DNA of 30,566 nt from Seison nebaliae (Eukaryota > Rotifera > Pararotatoria > Seisonacea > Seisonidae). Positions within the stretch are counted from its first letter, which is position 1, and each line of letters opens with the position of its first letter. A model generated the notes under the pieces. The model saw nothing but the letters and a program-made list of their open reading frames with translations, did no database searches and was not told the origin of the DNA. Where the stretch lies: NCBI GenBank assembly GCA_023231475.1, contig JALJEE010002026.1:1-30566 (forward strand), read 5' to 3'. This document shows, piece by piece, positions 20,729 through 30,566 of this stretch. The translations under genes were made by a program, and so were the position numbers.

Positions 20729-21194
20729 GAAACAACGTCCCAAGAATCAGTATACTATAAAGATTTCTGATCTTTTGATTATTGCCAAATTAAAAAATTT
20801 TAATTTTTTTCTGAAAACTATATATATTTCTTAAGAAAGTAGAATTCTTAGAAAGTAGAAATAAGAATTCTTTTTTTAAAATAATTTTAATTTTTTGAGT
20901 TTCGCCATATTCCAAATTCCGTCGTTTTTCGATCGGAAACATTTCGAAACATATTGCAATTGCCAATGACTTTTGCATTGATCATTGATCGGGTTGATAA
21001 TTGGATTCTCTGAGAAGAATTGTCGAAGCATATTATAAATTAATATTTCCTGTCTTCATATTATATTAAATTTTTAGTTTGATTGAAATAAAAATAGATT
21101 ATAGAATAAATGTATTCAGCTGTTCAAACTGAAAGACTCTATTTTTTATGAATAGCTGTGGAATCTGGTTATACTCTATCAGAATTTACTTTAA
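20729..21194. other. spacer, nothing recognised
   Basis: AT-rich 3' flank of the acidic repeat gene up to a LINE fragment. No gene seen. Confidence 0.5.
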
Positions 21195-21475
21195 AAATCA
21201 CAACGATAAGTGACGAATAACTTCAGCTTCTATTGAATCAAAAAATATTTGCAACGATGATGGAACGAATAAGGAGATCTGAGAAATTCACATCGAATTT
21301 CATCAATTGTAGCAGAACTCTTCTTCTTAAGTTCAACTTTAATTCCGAAAAAACAAACATTTTTATCAATTAATTTTGTCATATTATTCCCGATCCAAGG
21401 AAGAGAAATGAGAGGTAAGATTTTGGATTTACCTTGATTACATACGCTACATTTCTCTGATAATGGAGAATTCAA
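21195..21475 (-). mobile_element. LINE fragment: RT thumb region
   Basis: The minus-strand frame reads CSVCNQGKSKILPLISLPWI followed by IGNN, then FFGIKVELKKKS, matching the region after the catalytic YADD motif in non-LTR reverse transcriptases (N-x-x-KSKIL ... IG ... LGI). The 3' end shares about 26 bases with the 5' edge of the C-terminal LINE piece at 21819-22310. The two are therefore adjacent parts of one element type, now separated by about 340 bases of other sequence. Confidence 0.65.
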
Positions 21476-21818
21476 TTAATTGAAGGCTGACTGGAAAAGA
21501 ATATTCTTTTCTTGCACATTTTCCTTTGAGTCAAATTATTGGAACAAATGAGGATGTCATCAGTATATGGGAAGACCGAGGGAAAAATTACACTTAATTT
21601 GCTTCCAAAAGAACTTCATCGATAATAGTTTCTTTCTGCTAATAATTAATTTTTAACTTAATTCTCCCAAGAATAATACGATGTATATCCCGAGTAATAT
21701 TTGTTCTGTATAGTGAACAATAAAATTTACGGTAATTAATAACATTATGTTTAGAATTATGTTTAAGGTTCTTATATTATATCATATACCGCGAATTCCC
21801 AATATTTTATTTTATTTA

Positions 21819-22310
21819 TTATAAAATCAAATCCCCTCGGGGTAAATTAAAAAGAAAATAAGATAACTGGCTGTACACATTATCATTTATAAGTTTTCTT
21901 CCAATTTCATCTCGTAAATAAGTCGGAATAAGAGATGTAATATCGAAATTGGAGATAATACGAAGCACTTCATCCAATGAATGAGAAACTTCAAAAGAAT
22001 AATAAGAACAAAAGAAATCAATCGGATTAAAGAAATTTTCACAATCTGTATACGATGGAGAACATAATTCAGATTCTTTAATGGAAAGAATTAAGTTCAC
22101 ATACCCTTGAACAATAAGAAGAGGAAAAGGTTTCAGTCCGCAGATAGTGAACATAAATGCCCTATTAAACGGCTTACCACAACCTAGAAGCATTCTAGCT
22201 GCTCTATTATATGTTTGGTCAAGGCATAACAACGACTTATGAGTATTAGATAAGGAAACAGCAAGTCCATAAAAATCACAGCAATAAGTGACGAACATTG
22301 CTACAATTTA
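21819..22310 (-). mobile_element. LINE 3' end, copy 1
   Basis: 159 open codons encode the C-terminal part of a LINE ORF2: YCCDFYGLAVSLS, then NRAARMLLGCGKPFNRAFMF, ending LFNLPRGDLIL and stop. The pattern Y-C-x-x-F-Y-G ... A-R-x-L-L-G is typical of the post-RT domain in jockey/CR1/L2-like elements. After the stop almost no 3' UTR remains, and the sequence ends in a CCCCGAGGGG hairpin motif plus an A/T-rich tail. It is 5'-truncated, and the frame is still open. Confidence 0.8.
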
Positions 22311-23250
22311 TAATACGCTATAATGTCAAATAATTATTAAATTTTATGAAGTACATTTTAACAAACTGTTGATGAATGTTAAAAAGAAGTAAAGTAATTG
22401 TAGCTATATTTACAATTATACGCGCGAATATTATGAATATTTATATTCAATTTATGATTTGAATATTATGTTTTGATATTTGAATTTGTTACTAATAACT
22501 TATTACGCGCGGTTTAACTAATTTACACTTCCTGTTTATTAAGTCATTGGACTCAACTGCTAACAAAGAAAACTAACATTAAAACGTACGAATATTTCAA
22601 AAAACGTTGATGACGAAAAATGATTCAGATCGGTTAAATTTTAGTACAACATAATTATGCCGAAAATCTTGAAAGACATAATAGAAGTTTGTCCTTTCAA
22701 TGAAAACTTTATTTTTGCACTTAAACCTTATATATCGGAATAATCAGACCTTATCCATTACGAGGCTTATACATATATATATTATTACGTGCCTATTATG
22801 CTTGGTAACAAACAAATAACTGTTTACATTTTGTCAAAAATATTTTTGTTATCCCCATAAAAAATGTCAACGACATTTCCATACATATTTTAGTCAAAGT
22901 ATTTTCGATAGAAACCTTTAAACGTTTTATTGTGATGATTTTGTTATTTAAAGTGATTTGATAAATGTTTCTGATTTTTGAGAAAGCCCATAGTATTGTA
23001 AACCAAAAATAAAGGGTTTTAGACAAGTTTTTTATGACTTTATAATGTAACTTCGAACTAAAAAAATGTTTATTTTAAAAACTTTTAAGTCCTTAACAAT
23101 TTCAATGAGACGAATGATTTTCTAATAGCATCTTTTACAACCTCACTAAATTATAGTGATGTCTAGACTCTAGAGTGCTTTCTAGAGTTTTCGTGGGAAG
23201 GATGTTTTTCCTCTTAACTAAAGGATATACAATAATTTATCCTATGCATA
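22311..23250. other. spacer, nothing recognised
   Basis: AT-rich. It contains two direct copies of tacgcgcg about 90 bases apart (near 22420 and 22503) and a TCTAGA-rich palindromic patch at about 23162-23190. No gene seen. Confidence 0.5.
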
Positions 23251-23717
23251 TTAATTATCGACTAAGATTGGGAAGAGTTTGTGCCGGAAAATTTCCAAAA
23301 GTAACATATGTCTCATTTGATCCAAATCTTCGTCTTTAAACGAAGGTATGATTCTTTGGACAACATATTTCGTATTAACCAATGCATAGAAGCCACAACC
23401 AGCTGCTCGGTCTTGTTGTTGTAAACGTCTCTCAATAAGATCCCACGAGCTAGTAAATTCTGCCTGAGTTACATTCGCATATTCAGGTACTGCCACTTTA
23501 AAGCGCTGGTAGATATTTTGTGCCGTTGTAGCCATTTGAAATCGACTGTAGTATGGAGCCGAATCAACATAATATATGAATTTGTAATGCTGATCTAGAT
23601 ACATCAGATAAACATGGCCCACTTCTACGGAAAAAATAATGATTGTTTGTTTCTTTGCGGCCTCACAAACTCGAGCATTTGCTGGTGGGTCGCTAAACGA
23701 AGGATTAAATGACACAA
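23251..23717 (-). CDS. C48/adenain-like cysteine protease exon
   Basis: The frame has the order of a Ulp1/adenain-type catalytic core: His in VGHVYLMYLD, Asp in FIYYVDSAP, then Gln and Cys in QQQDRAAGCGFYAL. These correspond to the His-Asp-Gln-Cys set of the C48/C5 peptidase fold. The open frame starts after a splice acceptor-like TTTCCTAG at about 23718 and has no good ATG there, so an upstream exon is likely. Such proteases occur as host deSUMOylases and also in DNA transposons and Polinton-type elements. With this much sequence I cannot tell which, and no capsid, polymerase or integrase gene lies nearby. Confidence 0.5.
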
Positions 23718-23784
23718 CTAGGAAATCCTCAAAACTATGTTAATTTGAAAATGATTAAAGTTTCATTAACAAGAATTAATAGAA

Positions 23785-23957
23785 CTATTGTAGAAAAGAG
23801 ATAGGCTGATGACAAGATTCTTCGATCAATGGTTCATATGGACGCCAAAATTCATCAAAATAAGGATTGATTCCATGACCTGTTATTGCTTGAACATATC
23901 GCCTCCAATTAGTATCCGGTCCATATGGAAAAAATATACCATATAAGTCGATTCCTA
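23785..23957 (-). CDS. possible coding exon, unrecognised
   Basis: Minus-strand stretch of about 56 open codons following an AG acceptor-like site. It is rich in aromatic and charged residues (for example FPYGPDTNWRRYVQ and DEFWRPYEPLIEE), which looks like real protein rather than random AT-rich translation. It lies just upstream of the protease-like exon in the same orientation and may belong to the same gene. No family recognised. Confidence 0.35.
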
Positions 23958-24899
23958 ATTTAATTAATGTAAGAAATTGTTTATTAAAGTTTCTCTCAAA
24001 CTTAAATTTCTTCTTTTATTATTGTTTACCATTTTATTATGTAGCGACAGCTTTATTTCTTGGACGGCTTCTATTCCACGAAAAATTTATTGATTGTAAT
24101 ACAATGTTGATGGAAATGTGAACTAGTTATATTTTGAACAAAAATTCTCCCTTGAAAATGATTGGATATGACAAATAAATTTTAAGAAAAGAGAAACTTT
24201 CGAAATCTCCTGGTACCGTAATCTTGGCGGTCATTCTAAATAAATTAAATTGTTATAATTCCTATTAAGAGGATCAGTGATGTATGGCTCATTTGGTGTT
24301 AGCAGATAAAAATTAGTGATGTTCGCATATTATGTTATTCAAGGTAACAATTACATTTAAGCTAATTAAAATCATAATATGAACACTCAATTCTAATCTA
24401 CTAACAGGAAATGAATGAAATATCAGTTAATGATCTTCCTACTAAGGACTGTGTAATATAGAACTAACCTTTTTTCATAAAACAAGTAACAAGTAGTATA
24501 AGCCACAGAAATACATAGAACAATTAGTTGAACGAACAACATCTGACGACAAAAAGCGAATTAAAATAAAAAAAATTAAAAAAAAATTTATTAGTTATTC
24601 TATTTCATATTTTTCATATATCACTTTTCAAAATTCATCAGGTTGTTAATATTGATTATAGTATCGATCCGAATTATTATTGACTTGAATTCGTGTAAAC
24701 ATTCTTTACTTATTAGTCATGAGTGTTGTTAATATGTGTTGGAGTCAATTCAATTTCTTGTTATTCCTACTATGATCATTATGTGATCATTAGAATTGAT
24801 AATTAGAATAATGATGGAGAACCAATTTCTCAAAGAATGATTTTCCTTCATATTATTCGATCGAACTCTCGATCATTCTAATGATTATTAATTAATATA
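23958..24899. other. spacer, nothing recognised
   Basis: AT-rich region upstream of the protease-like exon. No convincing exon, RNA or repeat. Short frames are present but lack any pattern. Confidence 0.4.
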
Positions 24900-25390
24900 T
24901 TATAAAATCAAATCCCCTCGGGGTAAATTAAAATGAAAATGAGACAGATCAATGTACATGTTATCAGTGATAAGTTTTCTTTCAACATCGATTTTATCTC
25001 TTAAATAATCCGCAATATGAGAAGTAATATCGAAGGGGGAAACGTCATTTGGTAGACGAGACTATTTGGTAGTTCGGTCATTTGGTAGACCGGTCATTTG
25101 GTAGACCGGTCGTTTGGTAGACGGTAGGCTTTTACATAGACTCCTCGATAAACTGAATTATTTTCAAATATCTTTGAAGAATAAGAAGAGGAAAGGGTTT
25201 CAATCCGCAGATAAAAAACATAAATGCCCTATTAAACGGCTTACAACAACCAAGAAGCATTCTAATCCTTCTATCCTCTAATTCGGACAAAGAAACGGCT
25301 AGTCCATAAAAATCGAAACAGTATGTAGCGAAAAAGTTGATCTTCAATAGAATCGAGAAATATTTGAAACGATGATGAAACGAATAAAAA
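24900..25390 (-). mobile_element. LINE 3' end, copy 2, interrupted by a tandem array
   Basis: Same 3' terminus as the copy at 21819 (aaatcaaatcccctcggggtaaattaaaa-type end at 24905 onward) and the same coding block (YCFDFYGLAVSLS, RMLLGCCKPFNRAFMF, CGLKPFPLLILQ) at 25132-25347. Between them about 110 bases of the LINE are replaced by a 16-bp tandem array. A 20-odd codon block after SLSEL is also shortened relative to copy 1. Dead copy. Confidence 0.8.
25044..25123. repeat. 16-bp tandem array, five units
   Basis: Five units close to gtcatttggtagaccg with lengths 16, 17, 16, 16 and 15. Successive units create the palindrome gaccggtc. The array sits inside LINE copy 2. Confidence 0.9.
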
Positions 25391-25676
25391 GACCTAACAA
25401 TTATTTGTTATAAATAATATATTATCAATTTAATAATAATAATAATTGTAAGAAACTTACATCCAATTGCGTACGTCGTCGCTTGTTTATTATTTATTTG
25501 TTTTATTTTTTATACAAAATACGATTATTACAACTGGTGGAATGTGTTAGATTAAACAAACGGAAAATGATAGTTGAGTTTAAGGATTAAGAATATGAAT
25601 CTAATTGTAATTTTATAAGAAGATGTATATTATTTTAAATCATTTGTATTATTAATTATTGTGATGCGTTTTCGGG
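25391..25676. other. spacer, nothing recognised
   Basis: AT-rich sequence between LINE copy 2 and the first FLYWCH-type element. No gene seen. Confidence 0.5.
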
Positions 25677-25721
25677 GCTATGAGAGGAGTTACGAATTCA
25701 AGGAGGTATGTCGGACTTATA

Positions 25722-25815
25722 GTACGAAGTGAGAAGATACGAAATGAGAAAGTACGAAATGAGAAAGTACGACGTGGGAAGGTACAAACGAAGAAGATAT
25801 GAAGTGGGGATGTAC
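25722..25815. repeat. 15-bp subterminal array of element A
   Basis: Repeats of gtacgaaatgagaaa with variants (gaagtgagaa, gacgtgggaa). It is the inverse counterpart of the array at 29971-30068. Confidence 0.85.
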
Positions 25816-26045
25816 GTCATTTTAATGAAATTTTATTTTTTACAACGTTGATGCTCCGAGGATGTTCTTCTCCGAGGATGAAAGTTCTATAACGTTAATG
25901 TCGTTGGAGAGAAGAATTTTAATAAAAAACCAGCAATTTGTAAAATCTTGATTTTAAAGTTATTATATTATTAAAATATAAAAGTTCGCGAATTTCTTTT
26001 TCTAAAATATAAATAATACAAATAATATCTAAAATCTAAATACTC

Positions 26046-26390
26046 TTTACACTGGGATACATCAAAACTCATAAAAACAAGCAATCTATTGCTTTAAATG
26101 GGTTCATATATCACCACAAAAAGGATAATAAGAATGGAACCGTTGTTCATACGGTTGTTCACAGCAACAAGTCTGGTCACCCAAGTGGTGGAAAATTAAT
26201 TAATGTAATTAAGAAAGTTCATCAAGATAATAAAATAATAATGGAAATGAAAAGAATTGGGGAAAAAACCCTGAAAAAGAGGAAAGAGGTTGAGAAAGAA
26301 GAAAAACTGAAAGAAATAATTTTGAAATATTCCAAAAATGAAGTCGTATCATTTTTGAATGGAATAGAAACGATATTTTGTATGCGATAA
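26046..26390 (+). pseudogene. FLYWCH-type zinc finger plus basic coiled tail
   Basis: The frame has no ATG at its start. It reads GYIKTHKNKQSIALNGFIYH, followed by KDNKNGTVVHTVVHSNKSGH, and then a Lys/Glu-rich tail. The first part follows the FLYWCH pattern (F/Y-x-x-T-x-x-x-K-x-x-x-x-x-x-G-x-x-Y). The W/Y-x-C motif that should follow is replaced by VVHTVV, so the zinc site is lost in this copy. The copy at 29568-29726 keeps Y-G-C. Confidence 0.55.
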
Positions 26391-26784
26391 TAAATTCACG
26401 TCAGTTTTACAGCGTTTTTTTATAATTTTCCCTTTTATTTCTTCTTATTTTCTTTTTATTTTCTTTTCTACCAGATTAAATTTTCCCTTTTTTTTTATAA
26501 ATGTTTAAAAAAAATTCATCAAAATGACGAAGTTCTCCACTTCATACCTTCTTCCTTTGTACCTTCCTGACTTTCCGACCCTACTAAAAGTCCGACATAC
26601 CCCCTTGAATTCGTTTTCAGTTTTTATAATGTTAATAAATTATATTTAGAATTTAATATTAATAAATAAGAGAAAATTTGTCAATAGATCATAAGCGAAT
26701 ATCATTTATATTGAACATTATTATAGTTATATTATTATTTTAATCATCGATAAATGATTATAAAGAAAAAAATTTATTAAAATT

Positions 26785-28325
26785 TTACACCATTACTTGA
26801 TTTCCTTGAGATAGTGGTGGTGGCAGTGCTTGTGGTCCGGGTATGTGTATATGTTTAAGAGAATGTAACGACACACTTTTCCGGATATCATCCGCTTGTG
26901 GTGATGGTGATGGATACATTCGAAGCGATGTTTGTGAAACATTGATGGCACTAAGAGATTTCCTTCGATTTTTCAATATTCCCGAGAAATAGCCACCTGT
27001 TGAGAAAGTTAAAGTTGATTTATTTAAATTTAAATTAGTTCTTTTTTCTAACATACTAAGACTATTACTAGAATGACTAGTATCCAAATAACCCATTTCG
27101 GAAATACCGTACTATGAGTTGTGGTCTGTATATCAATTTCGGCACCCTGAAAAGCTGAAATATTCGGTAAAGACAAAAATGTAAAAATAGAAATATAGTA
27201 CAGAATTGCATAAAGCTTTCCAACCAATTTTTTCAACAGTTAAAGCTTCCTTTATTAAACGTTTGAATTGAAATGTAGCTTTATTGATCATGTCTCTGTC
27301 AGTTAAGTTCAACATATTGAATTTATTCCAAAGGAAATTTGCATCGTTGAGGAAACTATATTCAAAGTTCACGTCATGATAGTTGTCATCGGAAATCGTT
27401 TGTTTAGTTATTTTCACATCTAGCGTATTATTGGTGTTGGATAGAATAAGTTCAAATGCCTGAATTAGATTACTTTTCACCTACACAATTCTCCTTTTTG
27501 GAAATGAGCTAATGAAAATTAACCATTAATCCAAGATCAACACCAGTCGGAATTTTACACCGCATAATTCCCGTCTGATTCAAAATGAACATTTTCGAGT
27601 CTCCCTGTTTCCAGTCGCCGAAGAAACTAACAAATTTATCCTGAAGAAAGACAAATTTATTATTACACTATTGATTTGTTATATAACCATATTTGTAGAC
27701 TTTTTATTATCCGTTTCCACAACTTTCGTTTTCTTTTTCTCCTTTACTTCTTTCACTTCTTTCACTTTCTATTGAATATAATAAACGAATATATTCAGAC
27801 GATTTGAAAGGAGAACTATTTTACTTGCGTCATATTGAAAATGGTGTTCTTGAAACGCATATTTTGGACTATGATTATCAATGTATATCCATATTCCACA
27901 CATGGCATCGGATGGAATCTGAAAATCGAACTTCTCCACTATCATATCCACAAATCCTTGAAAACAACTCGTTTTATAGATGAAAATGAATGAACGTACT
28001 TTGCATTCCTTCGCTTGAGTCAAAATGTCGCATAGTGTATACTTCATCAACTATTTTCTTTCTGCTTCTTTCATAACACAACTCTAACGAGTCCGGTTGT
28101 GGGTTTGCTTTGGGCTAACAACACTAATTATCAATTTTAAAAAATTTAATAACATTTGCAGCTTGATAATGTATAAGTGTTTTAGTTGTTGAACTATTAG
28201 AGCTATGTTGTAATGGCTTCACATGAAAGATAGGTCTAAATAATCGGAAAATATAATTCTCTTCAAAATCTACAAAACTATAAACAATAGAGGACATACC
28301 CCTGCGTAATGGGCGTAAACTCCAT
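26785..28325 (-). CDS. orphan single-pass membrane protein, 9 exons
   Basis: Exons in transcript order: 28300-28325, 28154-28235, 28000-28114, 27817-27956, 27688-27768, 27524-27640, 27202-27480, 27053-27146, 26785-26996. All introns are GT-AG (39-64 nt), phases agree, and the sum is 1146 nt (381 residues). The ectodomain has NQT, NNT and NLT glycosylation sites and a block FFGDWKQGDSKMFILNQTG. A single membrane helix (WVIWILVILVIVLVC, about 298-312) is followed by RNRRKS-like basic residues and a Ser/Pro-rich tail ending QVMV, which fits a class II PDZ ligand. No family recognised. The first exon is uncertain: ATG at 28325 gives no signal peptide, so an upstream exon may exist. The layout suggests a receptor or adhesion protein. 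Confidence 0.6.
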
Positions 28326-29494
28326 TAAAGCCAAGACATTTCCATAATTTTTTATCGGCAAAATAATATTTCAATTGATACGAATTTTTCATCTCCTCAC
28401 ATATCAGCTGATTTAACAAAAAGAAACATAATAATAATTTTACTGTTATTCTTATGTGGAATGATGAGTAGTCTCAAAAACAAACTGTTCATGGTAAGTG
28501 GCAACATTTTTCGTAGAGATGTAAAAAATGGAAAGAAAATATTTTCAAAAAAATGAGGAAATTAAATTCAATTGTAAAATGTATTTGTTTCATTTTAATT
28601 TTATACTTTACCCCATTCGAGGAATTTTCCAAATATCCAAATTGGAAAAAAATAAGTCGATGGAAAAGTATTAGGAATATTATTCAGTCTATTTTTATAG
28701 GAGAACTGATTCAGATTAGGACTTGTAGAAAATCCATTAAGAATATTTCTAATATTCATTTTTAGACTCAATCTACCGTTAAGAAGTTAACAACAAATAT
28801 GAATTAGAATATTTCGCGCACTATTGAAACGAAAAGGAAAAAATTTTCAATTAGTTTTCACTATAAAAATGTAAAGGAAATTTCTTTTGTTCAATTTATT
28901 GCATCTTAAAGGTTTTCTTTTCATTTTATTCATATTCCCTTAGAAGGTATATGAATATATTCCATGAAGGTATCTATATCAGCAACTCCTTCAATTCTGG
29001 TAGAGAAGACGGTTCGAATATCGGAAAAAAACTAGCAAAATTGAATGATAGGATAGGAATGGAGACAGGATCATCCCATATTGGTTTATATTGAACACAA
29101 GGTACCCTTAATGTCTTATATTGAAAAAGCTTGAATACGTACCATACCATATTTACCCTCATAGAATATATAGGACATATTGGACATTAAGTTACTCAAC
29201 AGAATGTATGTATTATACCGAAGTTCTCAAATCTACGCGTAAGAAATAGCTTTTAATTTTAATCTATTCTTAATTCTATTTTTATTGTTATATTCTCTAT
29301 TAAATTTTAAGTCAAACTCAAAAAACATCGTTTAAGTTGTAATTTCTATTCTAATTTCTATTAGAGCAATAATTAAAAAAGGTGATTTCAATTATATAAA
29401 TTTGCTTTTGCAACTCGATCGAAGATTCAGCGAATGATTATTCTGCTGCCTTTGAAATTATGGTTGATGAATAATTTAAAGTTGCATTAAAAAT
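28326..29494. other. intergenic, no firm gene
   Basis: It may hold the missing 5' exon of the orphan membrane protein; a hydrophobic stretch (KLLLCFFLLNQL) is encoded on the minus strand at about 28400-28440 but without an ATG. A 62-codon minus ORF at 28974-29162 has protein-like composition but no recognised domain. Confidence 0.4.
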
Positions 29495-29567
29495 TTTGGT
29501 AAAAAAGAAAATAAGAAGAAATAAACGGGAAAATTATAAAAAAAACTACGAAACTGACGTGAATTAA

Positions 29568-29726
29568 TTAGCAAGATTGCAATCTACTGTTAACCGTATA
29601 TGAACAACCGTATGCCACTGTTCCATTCTTATTATCCCTTTTATGATGATATGTGCCATTTAAAGCAATAGATTGCTTGTTTTTATGCGTTTTAACGTAT
29701 TCCTTAATAATTATCCCAAAGTAAAG
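29568..29726 (-). pseudogene. FLYWCH-type zinc finger remnant
   Basis: 53 codons on the minus strand including EYVKTHKNKQSIALNGTYHH, then KNGTVAYGCSYTVNSRLQSC and stop. This keeps the Y-x-C and second Cys of the FLYWCH zinc finger that copy A has lost. The downstream His pair is not present. Confidence 0.6.
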
Positions 29727-29970
29727 AGGTTAAATTTTATTTAGAATGAATTAATAGTAATATTATTTCATTATTTATATTTTAGAAAAAGGAACTCGCG
29801 AACTTTTATATTTTAAAGAGAGAAGAATTGAAAATCAAGATTTTACTAATTCCTGACTTTTTTTATAAAAATTCTTCTCTCCAACGACATTAACGTTACA
29901 GAACTTTCATCCTCCGAGAAGAACATCTTCGGAGCATCAACGGTAAAAAATTAAATTTCATTAAAATGAC

Positions 29971-30068
29971 GTACCTCCCCCCCACTTCATACCTTTTTTC
30001 CTTGTACCCTCTTACTTCGTACCTTCCCACTTCGTACTTTCTCATTTCGTACCTTCTCACTTCGTACT
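29971..30068. repeat. 15-bp subterminal array of element B
   Basis: Repeats of ttcgtaccttctcac with variants, the reverse complement of the array in element A. Confidence 0.85.
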
Positions 30069-30386
30069 AAAAATCCGACATTATTCCTTGAATTAGTACC
30101 TCCTCTCATAGCTCTTCTGGTTTAATGTGGTATCCTGCTTCATATTACCAAACATATATTTTGTTCGTAAATCCAAGTGGATTTCGCACTGGATAATTTA
30201 GCCAATAGTTGTCACTAAAATAATAAATGTAAGAATAATAACATTTAATTATAGTATCGGAATTCCATATCTCACGTATCATATTCTTACTTATCGAAAT
30301 TTGTTTTTCTAATTTCTTACGAAAATCTTTTACTCTCCTTACTTATAAATTGTGAATACAAATTTTTAGATATTTCCAAACCAACC

Positions 30387-30566
30387 ATGGTCTTATTTCA
30401 ATATTTGTTATTGAATTTAATACTCATATTTTCAATGATCGAAAATTGTGATTTGGAAATTATTTTCGTTTTACGATCTCCAATAACGTTCAGTGTAAAT
30501 GAAATTATATGTAAACTCCGATTGTGCAAAGAAGACGATAACTGTTTGGGTATTTACAAGTATAAT
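30387..30566 (+). CDS. secreted Cys-containing protein, 5' part only
   Basis: The frame opens with ATGG in good Kozak context (aaccATGG) and stays open for 60 codons to the window edge. It starts with a clear signal peptide (MVLFQYLLLNLILIFSMIEN-type). A mature part follows with spaced Cys residues, ending VNEIICKLRLCKEDDNCLGI then YKY. The C-x-x-x-x-C-x-x-x-x-x-C-x-G-I-x-x-Y pattern is reminiscent of the PAN/apple fold, but the piece is too short to decide. The gene continues beyond this window. Confidence 0.6.
   Translation, partial: MVLFQYLLLNLILIFSMIENCDLEIIFVLRSPITFSVNEIICKLRLCKEDDNCLGIYKYN

Larger units (their letters stand above)
25677..26613 (+). mobile_element. FLYWCH/MULE-like short DNA transposon, copy A
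   Basis: Both ends carry inverted terminal sequence: left gaattcaaggaggtatgtcg at 25694 and right as its inverse near 26593-26612. Next to the left end is a 15-bp array (gtacgaaatgagaaa, 25722-25815). The right end has a degenerate inverse of it. Inside lies an open frame with a FLYWCH-type zinc-finger remnant (26046-26390). Long terminal inverted repeats and a FLYWCH domain are features of Mutator-like elements. No transposase catalytic domain is present, so the copy is non-autonomous. The shared left end with copy B extends to gctatgagaggag at 25677; the right end lacks those last 20 bases. Confidence 0.6.
29495..30112 (-). mobile_element. FLYWCH/MULE-like short DNA transposon, copy B (truncated)
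   Basis: Inverted relative of copy A: outer end inverse of gctatgagaggag at 30100-30112, 15-bp array at 29971-30068, a shared block with both arms containing cctccgagaagaacatcttc-type sequence, and a FLYWCH remnant at 29568-29726. It ends inward at about 29495, where homology to copy A (its 26393-26475 part) fades. The inner end is therefore missing, and about 200 bases present in A after the FLYWCH core are absent. It was inserted or rearranged in the opposite direction about 3 kb from A. Confidence 0.6.

Noticed and set aside
20199-20834. 211-codon Met/Lys-rich plus-strand ORF
   Set aside because: Frame-shifted reading of the GATGAT repeats; composition is an artefact of the trinucleotide.
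1-30566. CRISPR array, operon or bacterial-type mobile system
   Set aside because: Spliceosomal introns, eukaryotic tRNA features and animal gene families rule out a prokaryotic source; the tandem arrays lack a repeat-spacer pattern.

Overview
The window is AT-rich (roughly 70% by eye) animal nuclear DNA. Canonical GT-AG introns are only about 39-81 nt long and the genes are well spaced. The gene content (a GRAM-domain protein, a DEG/ENaC channel, the ciliary protein TMEM231, tRNA-Thr copies) and the DNA transposons and LINEs point to a compact invertebrate genome. A mite or other small ecdysozoan is my best guess, but nothing here proves the clade.

Layout. 1-1000: a degraded LINE endonuclease piece and an unassigned ORF. 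1494-3194 (-): a single-exon GRAM-domain membrane protein. 3195-5726: a long stretch with no gene I can support. 5727-9893: three identical tRNA-Thr(AGT) genes (-); between the second and third lie an envelope-like virus fossil with an 80-bp inverted repeat and a 5' LINE portion (ORF1, endonuclease, start of RT). 10823-12427 (+): an intronless AidB/ACDH-11-type acyl-CoA dehydrogenase. 12623-15219 (+): a DEG/ENaC channel that I resolve into 12 exons and 668 codons. 15725-16878 (-): TMEM231 in 5 exons, convergent with the channel. 16986-17537: an undescribed 552-bp structure with three inverted motifs at each end. 19086-20728 (+): a two-exon signal-anchored, extremely acidic repeat protein. 21195-25390: LINE 3' pieces (-) and a C48/adenain-like protease exon (-). 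25677-30112: two FLYWCH/MULE-like elements in inverted orientation on either side of an unrecognised 9-exon single-pass membrane protein (26785-28325, -). 30387-edge (+): the start of a secreted Cys-containing protein.

The host genes look like unrelated neighbours: lipid contact-site or membrane biology (GRAM), fatty-acyl handling (ACDH-11-like), a cation channel, a ciliary gate protein and orphan surface proteins. No operon-like logic is visible. I found no clear novel multi-gene system. The least explained items are the orphan receptor-like gene, the motif-ended 552-bp element, the acidic repeat protein, and the channel with an altered gating motif and selectivity filter.
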